DNA of 64,000 bases. Source: Doryteuthis pealeii (taxonomy: Eukaryota > Mollusca > Cephalopoda > Myopsida > Loliginidae). A program made the translations under genes and the position numbers. Numbering within the stretch: position 1 is the stretch's first letter; each line of letters opens with the position of its first letter. The stretch lies in NCBI GenBank assembly GCA_023376005.1, contig CM042141.1, forward strand, positions 92,425,278 to 92,489,277, in the 5' to 3' direction. A model generated the notes under the pieces. It was not told where the DNA came from. It saw only the letters and a program-made list of their open reading frames with translations, and did not search any database. Positions 44,475 through 55,129 of this stretch are shown here, one piece after another.

Positions 44475-44990
44475 TACTTAGTGTTATTCTTCCTTTCTTT
44501 CTTTCCTTTTTCCCCCTTCCTTTCTTTCTTTCTTTCTTCCTTTCTTTCTTGCTTTCTTTGGGAAAATTCTTTTTTTCTCTTTCTTTCTTTTTCTTTTCTT
44601 TTTTCTTTATTTCTTTCTTTCTTTCTCTGTGTTTATTCTTTCTTTCTATGGATATATGATTTCTTTCTTTCTTTCTTTCTTCCTTTCTCTGTGTTTATTC
44701 TTTCTTTCTATGGATATATGATTTCTTTCTTTTTTCTTTCTTTCATTCTTTCTTTCTCTTTCTTTCATTAGGACTATTCTTTCTTTTACTGGGATTATCC
44801 TTTCGTTCTTTCTGTGCGATTATTCTTTGTATCTGGTGTTAATCATTCATTCTCCCTTACTTTCTTTCTTTCTTTCTTTGATTTCTTTAGTGTTGCTATT
44901 TCTTTCTTTTTATCTTTCTTTTTCTGGGATTATTATCCCTTCATTCATTCCTTCCTCCCCTTATTCGTTTCTTTCTTTCATTTCAAATGT
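43730..44990. repeat. 1.3-kb homopyrimidine tract with a TCTGGGTTTATTC unit
   Basis: Almost pure T/C on the + strand, with (TTTC)n runs separated by a recurring TCT(C)TGGG(T)TTTATTCTTTC phrase (for example 43910, 43955, 44215, 44630, 44695). The spacer phrase differs from the tract at 2220-3845, so the two arose separately. Long F/S/L-rich open frames are artefacts. Confidence 0.9.
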
Positions 44991-45207
44991 GTATTTGGTT
45001 AAGTTTGAGTCGACTTTTTGGGTGGGCAGGAATAGTTTGCGCAATCTCCAGCAATTACTTCCGGTTCATTGCCTCACGGTTTATCTTCAGAGAATTTGAA
45101 AGAAATCCCTTCACCATTCCCATGTCTTCGTTTTGACATTATCAGTTTGCTTGCCACTTTACATCTTTCGTCCAATGCACTCACGTGTGACTCCACACAC
45201 ATATATA

Positions 45208-45212
45208 TATAT

Positions 45213-45270
<58 letters not shown>

Positions 45271-45315
45271 TGTGTGTGTGTGTGTGTGTAAATATATATA
45301 TATATATATATATAT
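45208..45315. repeat. (TA)n / (TG)n microsatellite cluster
   Basis: TA run, then TG run at 45269-45289, then TA again. Confidence 0.95.
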
Positions 45316-45624
45316 GTTTGTGTGTGTGTGTGAGAGAGGGCGAGAGAGACCTCTCTCACACACAGACAGACAGACAGACAGACAGTGAGAGACAGAGAGA
45401 GCATAATCTTTAGCTTAAGGTAGAAAACGGTGATAAATCTAAAGCCGTTAGTTAAAAAAATAAGATTTTTGCATCTGTTGCCCTGAGGGAATATTTCATG
45501 AATTAATGTTGATTAGACTGATTGACACCTATGTAGGGTACAACACAAAATTAAATAGATTCCCACAACATTTGTTCAACAGTAAAATCAACAATTTACA
45601 TTACATATCTATATGTTCATATGG

Positions 45625-45705
45625 ATAAATATTAGGGTAGACTTGACTCTTTAAACTTGTTATGGCAACCAGGCTAGGAGAAGGAAAAATTCTTAATTCA
45701 AAACA
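45625..45705 (+). repeat. SINE type 2 fragment
   Basis: ATGGATAAATATTAGGGTAG, TATGGCAACCAGGCTAGGAG. Confidence 0.7.
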
Positions 45706-45767
45706 AATGGGCCCTCTTCTCCTTAAACAAAACTACTTTGACTACTCAATGAGGGGTTTAAAGGAGC

Positions 45768-45897
45768 GGAGTGGCCTATTGTCGATATGAGTCGGACACC
45801 GAGGGAGTATCCCCTTTTCGCTATCAATACACAAGGGAGATTGTTTTTATGCATCTGAGGTGGAGTGCTACACGTATCATCAGCTCCTCAAGGGATT
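45768..45897 (-). repeat. SINE type 1, 3' half
   Basis: GGCCTATTGTCGATATGAG, GAGGGAGTATCCCC, GAGGTGGAGTGCTACACG. Confidence 0.78.
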
Positions 45898-46139
45898 TAG
45901 TAAATACATTTATTGTATAAGTTCTCTAAAAAGATTGTCGTTTTTTCTAAGGTGATGTGAGAGGGTCGTAAAAAAGAGGAGATGCCCAAGGAGGCATAAC
46001 AACCTAAATGTAGCTGTTACCGTTCACAAATTAATTGATAAACATTTTAACAAGTTAAATTCCATACTACCACTGTCTCATAATAATTATTACATTTAGT
46101 ATATGAATAGTATATAATAATTATTATGGGACAGAAAAA

Positions 46140-46249
46140 TCATTTCATCATTGTGTCGCATCCTACTCATGTAGTGAAGGGGAATGCATATATATATATA
46201 TATATATTATATATAATATATATATGCATTCCCCTTCACTACATGAGTA

Positions 46250-46308
<59 letters not shown>
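46140..46308. repeat. Inverted type-2 SINE tails around (TA)n
   Basis: TCCTACTCATGTAGTGAAGG ends the left tail at about 46187, and its reverse, CCTTCACTACATGAGTAGGA, starts at about 46231. (TA)n lies between and after. Confidence 0.8.
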
Positions 46309-46312
<4 letters not shown>

Positions 46313-46354
46313 ACTCTCCGTCGATTTCGACGTATGAGGTTCCGACAACCTCTT

Positions 46355-46855
46355 TCATTTAACTCGGTGTGTTAATTGCAGGTGACATTTCAGCCCTGCC
46401 AATGATTTGCAAAGAAGTCCACAGATGGAACAATAGTGCGGATTATTAGAATGTATTGCTGGGACACTAGCCAATGCTCTAGTACTTTCTCTCGCTTGAC
46501 GCAGCTTGTTGGCCTCCGATGCTGCAAAATTCTTGATACCGTTGTAACACAAAGTCCTCCACGTTTTACGATCGAGTGCTGTGCTCTCAAAAGTAGCGTG
46601 ATCTATATTTGCAGCTGAAAGATTACTTTTCAACTTGTCCTTAAACCTGAGCAATGGTCGACCCACGTTTCTTTTTCCACCATCAAGCTGACTATACATG
46701 AGAATCTTTGGTATTCTGTCATCATGCATTTGCAAAACATGACCAGCCCAGCGCAATTGTGATTTTATGAGGAAGCTGTCCATTCCGTCAATGTTACATA
46801 TGGTGAAAAGGTCAGCATTAGACATTCTGTCTTCGAGGGTGAGTCCATATTTCAT
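46355..46855 (-). CDS. LINE ORF2 C-terminal segment with terminal C2H2 zinc finger, still open
   Basis: 166 codons without a stop. Landmarks: SQLRWAGHVLQMHDDRIPK (about residues 52-70), GRPLLRFKDKLKSNLSAANI, LDRKTWRTLCYNGIK, and a finger with Cys142, Cys145, His158 and His163 (C-x2-C-x12-H-x4-H), ending THRVK-stop. This is the region after the reverse transcriptase in zinc-finger-tailed LINEs. The apparent start is only the first Met in an open piece; the true ORF would begin kilobases upstream, and the RT is absent. It is a 5'-truncated copy but younger than the others because no frame break is seen. It has no role as a host gene that I can support. Confidence 0.78.
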   Translation of the reverse strand: MKYGLTLEDRMSNADLFTICNIDGMDSFLIKSQLRWAGHVLQMHDDRIPKILMYSQLDGGKRNVGRPLLRFKDKLKSNLSAANIDHATFESTALDRKTWRTLCYNGIKNFAASEANKLRQARESTRALASVPAIHSNNPHYCSICGLLCKSLAGLKCHLQLTHRVK

Positions 46856-46976
46856 ATGATAACTGATATAATCGATCCGATAATCTAAACATTAGCTACA
46901 TAAATGAGAGTAATCCCCCCTTGTTTGTTTCTCTTTGAGGAAGCCTTATGTTTTGGTCGGCCATTTTTATTTCACC

Positions 46977-47174
46977 GTAAATCTACACTGAAAATACGAA
47001 TTTGTTCGAATCATTACAACTGCATATTTTAACACGAAAATATCATAAAATGTGTTCTTAATTGTGCGCATTATTTGAAATGAACTTAATTCTTATTAAG
47101 AGCATATTTTATGATATTCCCGTGTTAAAACATGCAGTTGTATTGATTCGAACAAATTCGTATTTTCAGTGTAG

Positions 47175-47180
<6 letters not shown>
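46977..47180. repeat. Hairpin element beside (CA)n(TA)n
   Basis: TAAATCTACACTGAAAATAC.. from 46977 returns reversed (..GTATTTTCAGTGTAGATTTA) by 47180. Arms ~83 bp with a ~37-bp centre. Confidence 0.78.

Positions 47181-47255
<75 letters not shown>
47178..47255. repeat. (CA)n(TA)n microsatellite
   Basis: CA run passing into TA run. Confidence 0.95.
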
Positions 47256-47257
<2 letters not shown>

Positions 47258-47879
47258 ATTGCATATTGTTGCATACTATAGTGTATATAGTATATATAAG
47301 TGGTGGTTGGCCCTCAGGCAACGTCTTCTATCACATTTAAGATAAGAAGGGCTGAGTGTTTGCTAAAAGAGTCATTTGAAGAATACAGTCGGGACACTCC
47401 TGTTTGTCATGACCAGCCGATTATTCGGTTCGGCCCTCTTGTCTAACCTACGTGGCCAAAGTAGAGTGCTGCCGGTTACGTGACCACTTTGGCAATCGGG
47501 TAATGAACCGCTCAGCCACTACGATCCAATTCTCAGGCATTACGAGTATCCAACCATGGCCAACTGGTGAACCTACACGAATACATCGGAGCAGTCTTTT
47601 ATTTTTATCAAGCATCATTCAGGTTATGTTGTAAGTAGAGCAAGTGTGCACGCACCGACGTATATACACGTGTACGGCTTTGCCAGAATTCGAAATCTAA
47701 TGCATAATTTATATGTAATATAATAATGTACATACATTTTTATGTAAACCTTTATTTCTTAATGTTATATAATAAACATTCCAGGATTTTAAACGCACTA
47801 ATAACATGGCTGTTTTTTAAAGCAAATCTCTCATATTTTCATAGAGACATCGTTAGTAAATGAGATTCATTCTATTCTG

Positions 47880-48025
47880 TGTATTAATGATTTTGAGAGT
47901 AAATTAAATACCCATTAATAAACCTACGTAATTACTGAGGGTATTGTGACGTAAACAGTGAGGTAGTTTCGGTTACAGACAGAAAGACACCGAATCTCCA
48001 TTATAATATAATGATAAGAGAAGAA
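47880..48025 (-). mobile_element. Helitron-like element, 5' end fragment
   Basis: Reverse of TATAATGGAGATTCGGTG.., CTGTCTGTAACCGAAACTAC, TTTACGTCACAATACCC, as in 19433-20061. Confidence 0.55.
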
Positions 48026-48532
48026 AAATGTGTAGGCGCAAAGATATACTATATGCACGTATAATGCACGTGTACGGCTTTGCCGGAATTCGAAATCTAA
48101 TGAGCATTGATATGCGTCATCCAATCAGGAACGAGTACAAGTGTAAAAATGATTATTAAATGAATGGAAACTGTGTCGATTTAACTGTTATCTGGAGAAG
48201 CCGGTTGATAAGCGGTAATAGTCTCACTGAAATGACGTGTGTTATCTTCTTTTTTTTAATTTCCAAACGGAAATGAAAGCCATGATAATCTGTCCTGAAC
48301 GAAGTGTCATTTTGGAGGCGATAAGGCGTGCTAGGGGAGGGGTTAACGAAATATGCAAATTCTAACAAACGGAAATTAGTGAGTTATGCCGGAAATGCCA
48401 ATAGAGACCTCCTCATAACTGACCTACGTCTCAACAGATTCCCATAATCGGTTTCTAGCCAAAACGGTAAAGAAAACCCGTTAGCTTTTCACTCTCCACT
48501 GAACGCTGAATCAACAAATTATATTTTATATA

Positions 48533-49064
48533 CTAGCAAAAAAAAAAAATTCCAGTCGGTGTAAAAAATTATTTTTTAAAGATATTGTCTGAGGGAGGTA
48601 GGAGTAAGAAATTCAGTGTCAGAGGGTTTGTATCATAAGTAAGTAAAATCATCAAATCTATTAAAGAAGTAAAAAATAAAAAAAACTTAAAACAATTCAA
48701 AATGTAAACTTAGTATCCCTCAAATAAAATATGTGCATCAATTAATTATTAATTAAATAATTATTTTGAATATTTAACACATGAATTTTACACAAAATAT
48801 TTGGTATTTATTTATTTGTTAATTTTTTAGTTAACCTCGTATTACTGAAAAAAGGGCGAGAGTAAAGAACAGTTTTAAAAAATTGCCTTTCAAATTTTCA
48901 GGGTATATAACACAAGGATGTTCTTTATTCTATGTGTGAACGATTTTGATTAAAAATTAAATACTCATTAATAGACTGACGCAATCATTGAGAATATTGT
49001 GACGTAAGCTGTGACGTAGTTTTGGTTACAGACGGAAATACACACAATCTCCCCAATTAATATA
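48533..49064 (-). mobile_element. Helitron-like element, copy with CTAG end
   Basis: The right side is the reverse of GGGGAGATTGTGTG.., CTGTAACCAAAACTACGTCA. The left end is CTAG (48533-48536) preceded by TATA, as in the 53609 copy. The terminal hairpin is poor and the TC start is lost in (TA)n. Confidence 0.5.
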
Positions 49065-49119
49065 TATATATGCATGTGTACACACAGACTAACATATATA
49101 TATATTATTATTTATATTT

Positions 49120-49400
49120 TGCTTGAAGGCAATTATCATGCATGTATCGCATAAAATTCGATAATTATAGAAAATAATCTTGACAAGTGAATCCCGGCAA
49201 AGGATGGCTCGCTATGCAGAACACCGTACAGACTGTTTCGACTTTGTTAAGTCTCTTCAGTGATGTATACTAACGACTCCCCTCCGACAGGAATCGAAAC
49301 CGGGACTTCACAGGCATAGTCAGAGACAATATCCGTTCGGCCGCCGGTACATAGCGAACAATCCCTGCGAAATTAACCTTGTCAATGATACTACTACACG
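49120..49400 (-). repeat. Ribozyme repeat family A, antisense copy with tRNA-like head
   Basis: Minus strand order: tRNA-like head (GGCGGCCGAACGG at 49346-49332, CCCGGTTTCGATT at 49303-49291), hammerhead, then CTCGCTATG..TTGCCGGGATTCACTTGTC and the GCCTTCAAGCAAAATAT tail. Same order as 27600-27905. Confidence 0.75.
49221..49266 (-). ncRNA. Hammerhead ribozyme, family A, best copy
   Basis: Minus strand: stem I ACATCA (49266-49261), core CTGAAGA (49260-49254), stem II GACTT-AACA-AAGTC (5 perfect pairs), GAAA (49239-49236), stem III near-palindrome ACAG-T-CTGT, cleavage triplet GTA (49229-49227), stem I partner CGGTGT. The core matches consensus and stem I has 5 of 6 pairs, the A:C nearest the core being the mismatch. 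Confidence 0.75.
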
Positions 49401-49525
49401 CCTCTACCATAGTAGGTAAGTGGACGTTTATTGTGTAGTAAACAAACCCGGCCGTAAGCTCTTCGGCGAAGTGAATAAGATTTTTGGATGTTTGTTTGTT
49501 TATAGAAGCATTGTTGAATAAAATA

Positions 49526-49533
<8 letters not shown>

Positions 49534-49585
<52 letters not shown>
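49534..49585. repeat. (TA)n microsatellite
   Basis: Followed by an AAATGAATCCGACGATATGAG block at 49600-49620. Confidence 0.95.
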
Positions 49586-49587
<2 letters not shown>

Positions 49588-49849
49588 TTAAGAGAAAGGA
49601 AATGAATCCGACGATATGAGTATATATAATACAACTACTATTTGAAATTACCGCATAACTTTTTTGCAACATCAATGTTTTCGTTTTGAATTCATATTAT
49701 TTTCATCTCTTCTCTCGATGAATCCGGAGTAAAATCAAGCTCTAAAGATGATTTTTATAAATCGAAATATTGTTCAATATTAGCTATAAATATGATATAA
49801 AATGTTTTCACTTTAACAGCATATTGTGTTGTTTTCATATCCTTTTATA

Positions 49850-50014
49850 TATACTCATATATATCGCTGATGTGACTTAATAAAGTCGAAACAGTTTGTA
49901 CGATATTCTACACACCGAGCGATCCTTTGCCGGGATTACACTTGTCAAGTTCATTTTCTATAAGAAAAAGTATCGAATTTTATGCGATACATGCATTGTA
50001 AGTGCCTTCAAGTA

Positions 50015-50015
<1 letters not shown>
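49850..50015 (+). repeat. Ribozyme repeat family A, third copy
   Basis: Hammerhead followed by GAGCGATCCTTTGCCGGGAT and GTGCCTTCAAG, then (TA)n. The tRNA-like head is missing. Confidence 0.75.
49861..49906 (+). ncRNA. Hammerhead ribozyme, family A
   Basis: Stem I ATATCG (49861-49866) pairs perfectly with CGATAT (49901-49906). Core reads CTGATGT (last A to T), stem II GACTT-AATA-AAGTC, GAAA (49888-49891), short stem III ACA..TGT, GTA. The single core change should reduce or abolish activity. Confidence 0.7.
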
Positions 50016-50055
<40 letters not shown>

Positions 50056-50217
50056 AGTATACGTGGGTTGCACCAAGTGTGCAAGCGAACGAGAAAGAGA
50101 CAGAGACAGAGAGGGGTCGGAGAAGTAAATAATATGTGCGTGCGCGACTTCAGATATATACTGTATATATACTGTATATGTATTGATCGTCTTATCTTGG
50201 ATGGTTTCCGAGATGGG

Positions 50218-50375
50218 AGGTAAGTGGCTCAACAGCTGCTGTTCTTATAGGTTATTACTTCAGCATCTGTTTAAAACAGCACGCCGTATCTTTTTGTAGT
50301 TCTCATATAGCTTTTTCTAGAGGCGTTTCGTAAAATGTCTAGGTAGTGCAATCATATAGAAGTACTGATTCGGCT
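50218..50375 (-). pseudogene. LINE fragment
   Basis: Antisense match to 30051-30200 by landmarks GGTAAGTGG, TTTTGTAGTTC.., TAGGTAGTGCAATCATATAG. Same family as the copies at 29775 and 42371. Confidence 0.5.
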
Positions 50376-50428
50376 ACACATTGGAAGATAAAAAAAGAAT
50401 GTATCACACTCACTCACACACACACACG

Positions 50429-50467
<39 letters not shown>

Positions 50468-50551
50468 TATATATATGAGTGTGTGCGTGTGCGTGCGCGT
50501 GTTTGTTTGTGTATGTGTATTGTACGTCTTTATTGTATAGTTTACGTGACG

Positions 50552-50960
50552 GGAGGTAAGTGGCCATACAGCTGTCGTTTTTATAGGGTGTTCTTTATAG
50601 GAAAAGGGCCGGGTTAGCTCAGTCGGTAGGGCGTTCGACTAGAAACCACAAGGTTCCTAGTTCGATACCGGCCCTCGCCAACTCAGCGTATGAGTAGCAC
50701 AGGGATCTGTGCGGTAAAGTAAGGAGCTGATGGTAGGTGTGGCGCTCCACCTCAGATGCTAAAACAATCTCCTTGGTCTAGCGCTAGTGAAAAGGGGATG
50801 AACTCCTTCGCTGATTGGCTGATACCGACATTTACTTTTTTACTTTTACTCTTTCCAGGATCTTTCTAGAACATCACGCAGTATCCTTGTATAACTCCTA
50901 TATAGCTTTATCTCCAATCTTTCTACAATATAGATAGTTATTCTGATTAGGTGTCCATGC
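50552..50960 (-). pseudogene. LINE fragment split by a type-1 SINE
   Basis: GGAGGTAAGTGGCCATACAG (50556 onward) and, after the SINE, CCAGGATCTTTCTAGAACAT and ATCCTTGTATAACTCC belong to the same antisense LINE region as 50218-50375. Confidence 0.55.
50606..50830 (+). repeat. tRNA-derived SINE (type 1), full length, nested
   Basis: GGGCCGGGTTAGCTCAGTCG (A box), TAGTTCGATACCGG (B box), GCCAACTCAGCGTATGAG, GTAAAGTAAGGAGCTGATGG, GGCGCTCCACCTCAGATG, CTAGCGCTAGTGAAAAGGGG, GATTGGCTGATACCGAC. Close to the family consensus, so probably a young insertion. Confidence 0.93.
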
Positions 50961-51355
50961 GTTTTTTGGCTAGTGCCAGAAAAACAACCCAAGATAAGTA
51001 ATAAAGAGAATATGTTTCTATTTTCTTTGGAAAAGTTATCTCCCTTGAATGCTCTTACCGACGACGTTCTGCTGTAATATATGGCGCCATTATGTTAAAC
51101 TCTGGGCTTCCAGGTGGGAGTTATTTGTTTATTCTTTACTTTCTGTTTGCATAAGTGTTGAGCGGAATTGCCCCGTTTTTGTATATTTCTTGTCAAATCA
51201 TCCTTCAGTTCGTCTGGGAAAATGGACGATATGCCTGGATTTCCTATCTACTCATCGTTTACATTACGTTCCCAGTGTTGAAAGCGTTTGCAATAACACA
51301 CAAATGTCTTCACACACAGACACACTTCCATCTCTCTCTCTCTCTATCTCTCTAC

Positions 51356-51363
<8 letters not shown>

Positions 51364-51416
<53 letters not shown>
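51364..51416. repeat. (CT)n(TA)n microsatellite
   Basis: CT run from 51332 passing into TA. Confidence 0.95.
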
Positions 51417-51418
<2 letters not shown>

Positions 51419-51560
51419 TCAGTTCATATCTATCTCTGTTCATATCGATTTCAATCTGCTCATATATATATTTCTATAAATCTATCTATCTATATATATA
51501 TGTATATATATATATATAAAGAGAGGGAGAAAGACAGATAGACAGATAGAGGGAGATAGA

Positions 51561-51611
<51 letters not shown>

Positions 51612-51731
51612 GGACCAAGCTTTTGCGGTTAAAATGTCTTACGCATGTCTAATAGGCATGAAACCCAAATTTACAAAATTATTTCCATCCATTCGTGGGG
51701 TGGCCTATTGTCGGTATCAATCGGCGGGCGG

Positions 51732-51800
<69 letters not shown>

Positions 51801-51831
51801 TCTTAGATAGACACATAAATATATATATATA

Positions 51832-52126
51832 CCTACATATTTACCAGTCCCTCCGCGTGAGCAGGGTATGACGCAAGGTCATTTTTAAGCGGAATTTAAC
51901 AGGTTTGAATTCAGAGTTTTCCTTCTTCTAGACTGGTTGCCTAAGTAAAGTTAAAGAGCCCAGTCCGCACTGCTATTTACCCATAGCTGGAGGGAGAGCA
52001 GGTGGGTGCATACATTTCCCAAGGGTATTAGCGCTATGTGAAATATAAACAGCCTTGTATAGGATTTGAACTTGGGTCGACGAGTCCATTTCTTACGACT
52101 CTAGCCATCACACTACCCGCCTCCAT
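51832..52126 (-). repeat. tRNA-derived SINE (type 2), full length
   Basis: Antisense: tail ATATTTACCAGTCCCTCC, GACGCAAGGTCATTTTTAAG, ACAGGTTTGAATTCAGAG, TTTACCCATAGCTGGAGG, GGTATTAGCGCTATGTG, AGGATTTGAACTTGGG, CTCTAGCCATCACACTACCC. Confidence 0.9.
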
Positions 52127-52163
52127 ATATATGTGTATGTGTGTGTTTGTTGATGTGTGTTGT

Positions 52164-52213
<50 letters not shown>

Positions 52214-52242
52214 GTTTGTGTATGCGTGGTGTGTGTTTGTTG

Positions 52243-52307
<65 letters not shown>

Positions 52308-52325
52308 TGGATGACTGGAACCCAG

Positions 52326-52596
52326 CTGAATCATGGAATAGGATAAAATGTATCATGATGATCTGCGCCGGTCATCAAAATAAGGAGATTATGGTTGCTG
52401 CCCAGTGCTCCCAGAACAATCAGTAAAAACAATCAGGCATGAACTGGAGAAACATAACAGACGATATGGTTGCGTTCGTACAGCAGAATCCCTCAAAAAT
52501 CTACAGGAAAAAAAAGTGTTGGGAGACCCTTGTATGGGAATTCGGGCTTTGTCATGTGAATTGAATGTTTCAGCCTCTACCATCAGCTTTCTGTGA
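52326..52596 (+). pseudogene. Tc1/mariner-superfamily transposase N-terminus (HTH pair)
   Basis: One frame gives RIKCIMMICAGHQNKEIMVA then AQCS. After a frameshift near 52405: VKTIRHELEKHNRRYGC, then LGDPCMGIRALSCELNVSAS and TIS. The two segments look like the paired helix-turn-helix domains at the start of IS630/Tc1/mariner transposases (GH.N.EI..A..C and IR.L...L.VS.STI). No catalytic domain follows. Divergent from both mariner relics in the window. Confidence 0.55.
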
Positions 52597-52599
52597 TCA

Positions 52600-52975
52600 C
52601 TTGCTGCTGTTAATGAACAGAATCCAATCTCTGGGTTCGTACTGTGACACTCCAGGCTTGTTCAGATGCAATATCTGTAAAGTACACTAAGTCCTTCTCT
52701 TCAGTGAAAAAATGAAGGCATTCTTGATGCTTATTATGGTAGGTGATGCGAATACTGAGCAAAACCAATGTGATTTTGTGATTCAGCCTATTAGAGTTGT
52801 CTTAAATCAGCTAAAAGAAATTTAGTATAATTTTTTGTTGACCAATGTTATCGTTTGAGACTTAATTCCTTTTTTCTTTTAGGTTCCAATTCAAAACCTT
52901 TAACTGGCCAATTTCATTTAACCAATCAATACTACACAAATCAATTGACTAGTAAGACAGACACTGTAACACTGC

Positions 52976-53013
<38 letters not shown>

Positions 53014-53600
53014 GTGTGTGTGTGTGTGTGTCTGTGTGTGTCTGTGTGTGTCTGTTGTCTTTGAATTAAAGGCGTTAGTGTTAATTAGAATACAATTAAC
53101 GTGTAAAATGAAACGCAAACATTTTTCTGAACAAATTTGTTAATCTTTTATAAATTCACTTAACTGATAATCACAGAAATGTTAAATAATTTGTTCTGTT
53201 TTTATAACCGATGCTTTAGCAAAACGAAACGCTACGTAATGATGGCGTTCAAATTGTGTTGACGAAATATCAATCCCGGAAATCATTGGTTTATTGAAGG
53301 AACTTTAAGTGTGTGATTCTTTAGAAAATCCGAAAATTTTAAAATAAGATAAGTATTTTGTTGTGTTGTTAGTTAAAGTAATCATATTCACTGTTAAAGC
53401 TCATCAAAGGGTATGATATGAATGTCCTAGGACAAACCTTTAGAAGTTGTTATGAGTTTCCGGTGTGAGGGGGAGACGTTGGTGTCACTAGAAAGTTTCC
53501 AGGACATACCTCTTGAAGTTTTAAATATTTCTGGGGTAGAATGAGTTACCATTCTCACCAGCAGCAACAGTTTCAATTATTATTCCTTGCATATCTCTAT
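52600..53600. other. Unassigned sequence with one compound microsatellite
   Basis: (TA)n(TG)n at 52979-53053. Otherwise nothing recognised. Confidence 0.4.
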
Positions 53601-53608
53601 TGTATATA

Positions 53609-54532
53609 CTAGCAAATATATGCACCCTCCGGGTGCAAGTATTTAAGTTTTGATATAATAAAATATCATATTAAAGTAGAAAGGCTAATGAAACTGACTA
53701 AGAATGCAGATAAAAAGATCTGCAACAGAGGGGGTATAATCGAAAAATAGAACAACTTCGAAACTAACTATTCCATCATTTTCCATTACTCCCCTCTTTC
53801 ATTGGTAAATTTTCCTAATTTAACTATTTAGTTAAAATAGGAAGTAAAGGATAATATTACAGTTATTTCTTCTTGTAAATAAATTTCTTTTAAGATTTAT
53901 CCACGAGATTTTTGTTTATATTTCTTAAGATAAAACCAAACAATTAGAAATCAATAATACCAAGCACATATTTATTAAAATAAAATTTTAAATATCAATA
54001 TGCAAATAAGCCTTCTCGTTCAAACTGTAAACCGCTATTTTGTTGTATATATAAATACAATTGCATGTTATTAGAACATAGATATGGTCAACAGTGGCTT
54101 CGGACTTCTGGACCACTGATATAATTAACGGCGTCGATCCCAGGGAGTCATCCACACAGGCTAACACCTGCCCCCTCGATTTAAAGGGGCAGGGCTGGGT
54201 TTATTGCCCAGCGCCTGAGGCGCCCCCCCTTGAGGGGGAATGCTGACGGGATCGACGCAATTTTTCACCCGCCACCCCATGAGCTTCGGCTTGTGGGTGG
54301 TCCCACATAAATAGGGCCTTGTGCCTGACCCGTACAAGTGGGGTACGTGGAAAATATCACGTAGATATGGTCAACAGTATTAATAATGTAAAACAATTTT
54401 TATTAATAACTGAAGGTTTAAAAGAATGAAATCATGGAGAATTTGATGTAAATAATTAAGGGAATTGTGACTTGAGTAGTAATATAGTTTCGGTTACAGA
54501 CAGAAAAACACACAATCTCCATTATAATAAGA
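53609..54532 (-). mobile_element. Non-autonomous Helitron-like element with nested insertion
   Basis: Minus strand starts TCTTATTATAATGGAGATTG at 54532 and ends with hairpin GCACCCGGAGGGTGC, spacer, CTAG (53612-53609), followed by T. Removing the nested GC-rich repeat and one duplication leaves ~641 bp, close to the 629 bp of the copy at 19433-20061. Interior blocks such as TAACTAAATAGTTAAATTAGG-like AT palindromes are shared. Confidence 0.78.
54096..54361 (+). mobile_element. GC-rich retroposon-like repeat with 17-bp target duplication
   Basis: 266 bp between identical TAGATATGGTCAACAGT copies at 54079-54095 and 54362-54378. Same sequence family as 23385-23665. A long variable target duplication implies target-primed retroposition, but I cannot identify a source RNA or promoter boxes. 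Confidence 0.8.
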
Positions 54533-54779
54533 TTTCATTTTATATGTCTTCTTTTTTTTTTTTTCAAACAGACAGGATATGAAGAAAGAAATGGATATAA
54601 AATTCGACAATGTAAATGTGCATAAAGTTTATGAGAAAACAAGAAAATGTGTCGAAAATTGACATTCTTGAAGCCGACAATATAGCGTTTCGGTTTTATT
54701 AAATTATCAACAGAGCTAATAGCCATTAATCGTATGAAAGAAAATTGTCGAACAAGTAAAAGACGAACAAGACAGGCTG

Positions 54780-55016
54780 GACACTGCTGAAGAAGCAAGG
54801 ATGAACTCATAAGTGACATTCTCCTGTGGAAAACTGCTCGTCAGTGTAGGCTGTCCTGCAAAGGGTCTAAATCTATCAGCACTGTGCAGATTGTTGATGC
54901 TGAACAGAGGACCTCCTAGAGCCGATGACCGATAGGGACGGTTAGCGAGAGATTGTCATGGATATCCGTGCTGCCAGCATGAGATGATGATGATGATGAT
55001 GATGATAATGATGATG
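54780..55016 (+). pseudogene. LINE 3' end with (ATG)n tail
   Basis: Frameshifted C-terminus: landmarks DLLEPMTDRDG-stop-REIVMD parallel DLPKAMNDSDGWRETIMD at 29.8 kb. Followed by GCATGAGATGATGATG.. repeats. Preceded (54575-54770) by a decayed ribozyme-type repeat with TTCGACAATG. Confidence 0.65.
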
Positions 55017-55129
55017 AATTAAAAAAACTATATGAATTTTAACAAAAAGTTCTCTGTATCAAAATGATAGAGCATATTCACGTTTACATTAAGAAAATTG
55101 ATATTTTTCTTTAATAATAATAACAATAA

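Noticed and set aside
43686..45002. Long Phe/Ser/Leu-rich open frames, up to 184 codons
   Set aside because: Same artefact in the second pyrimidine tract.
51049..51519. 156-codon frame with a plausible N-terminal part
   Set aside because: No recognisable domain, and the second half is translated (CT)n(TA)n microsatellite.
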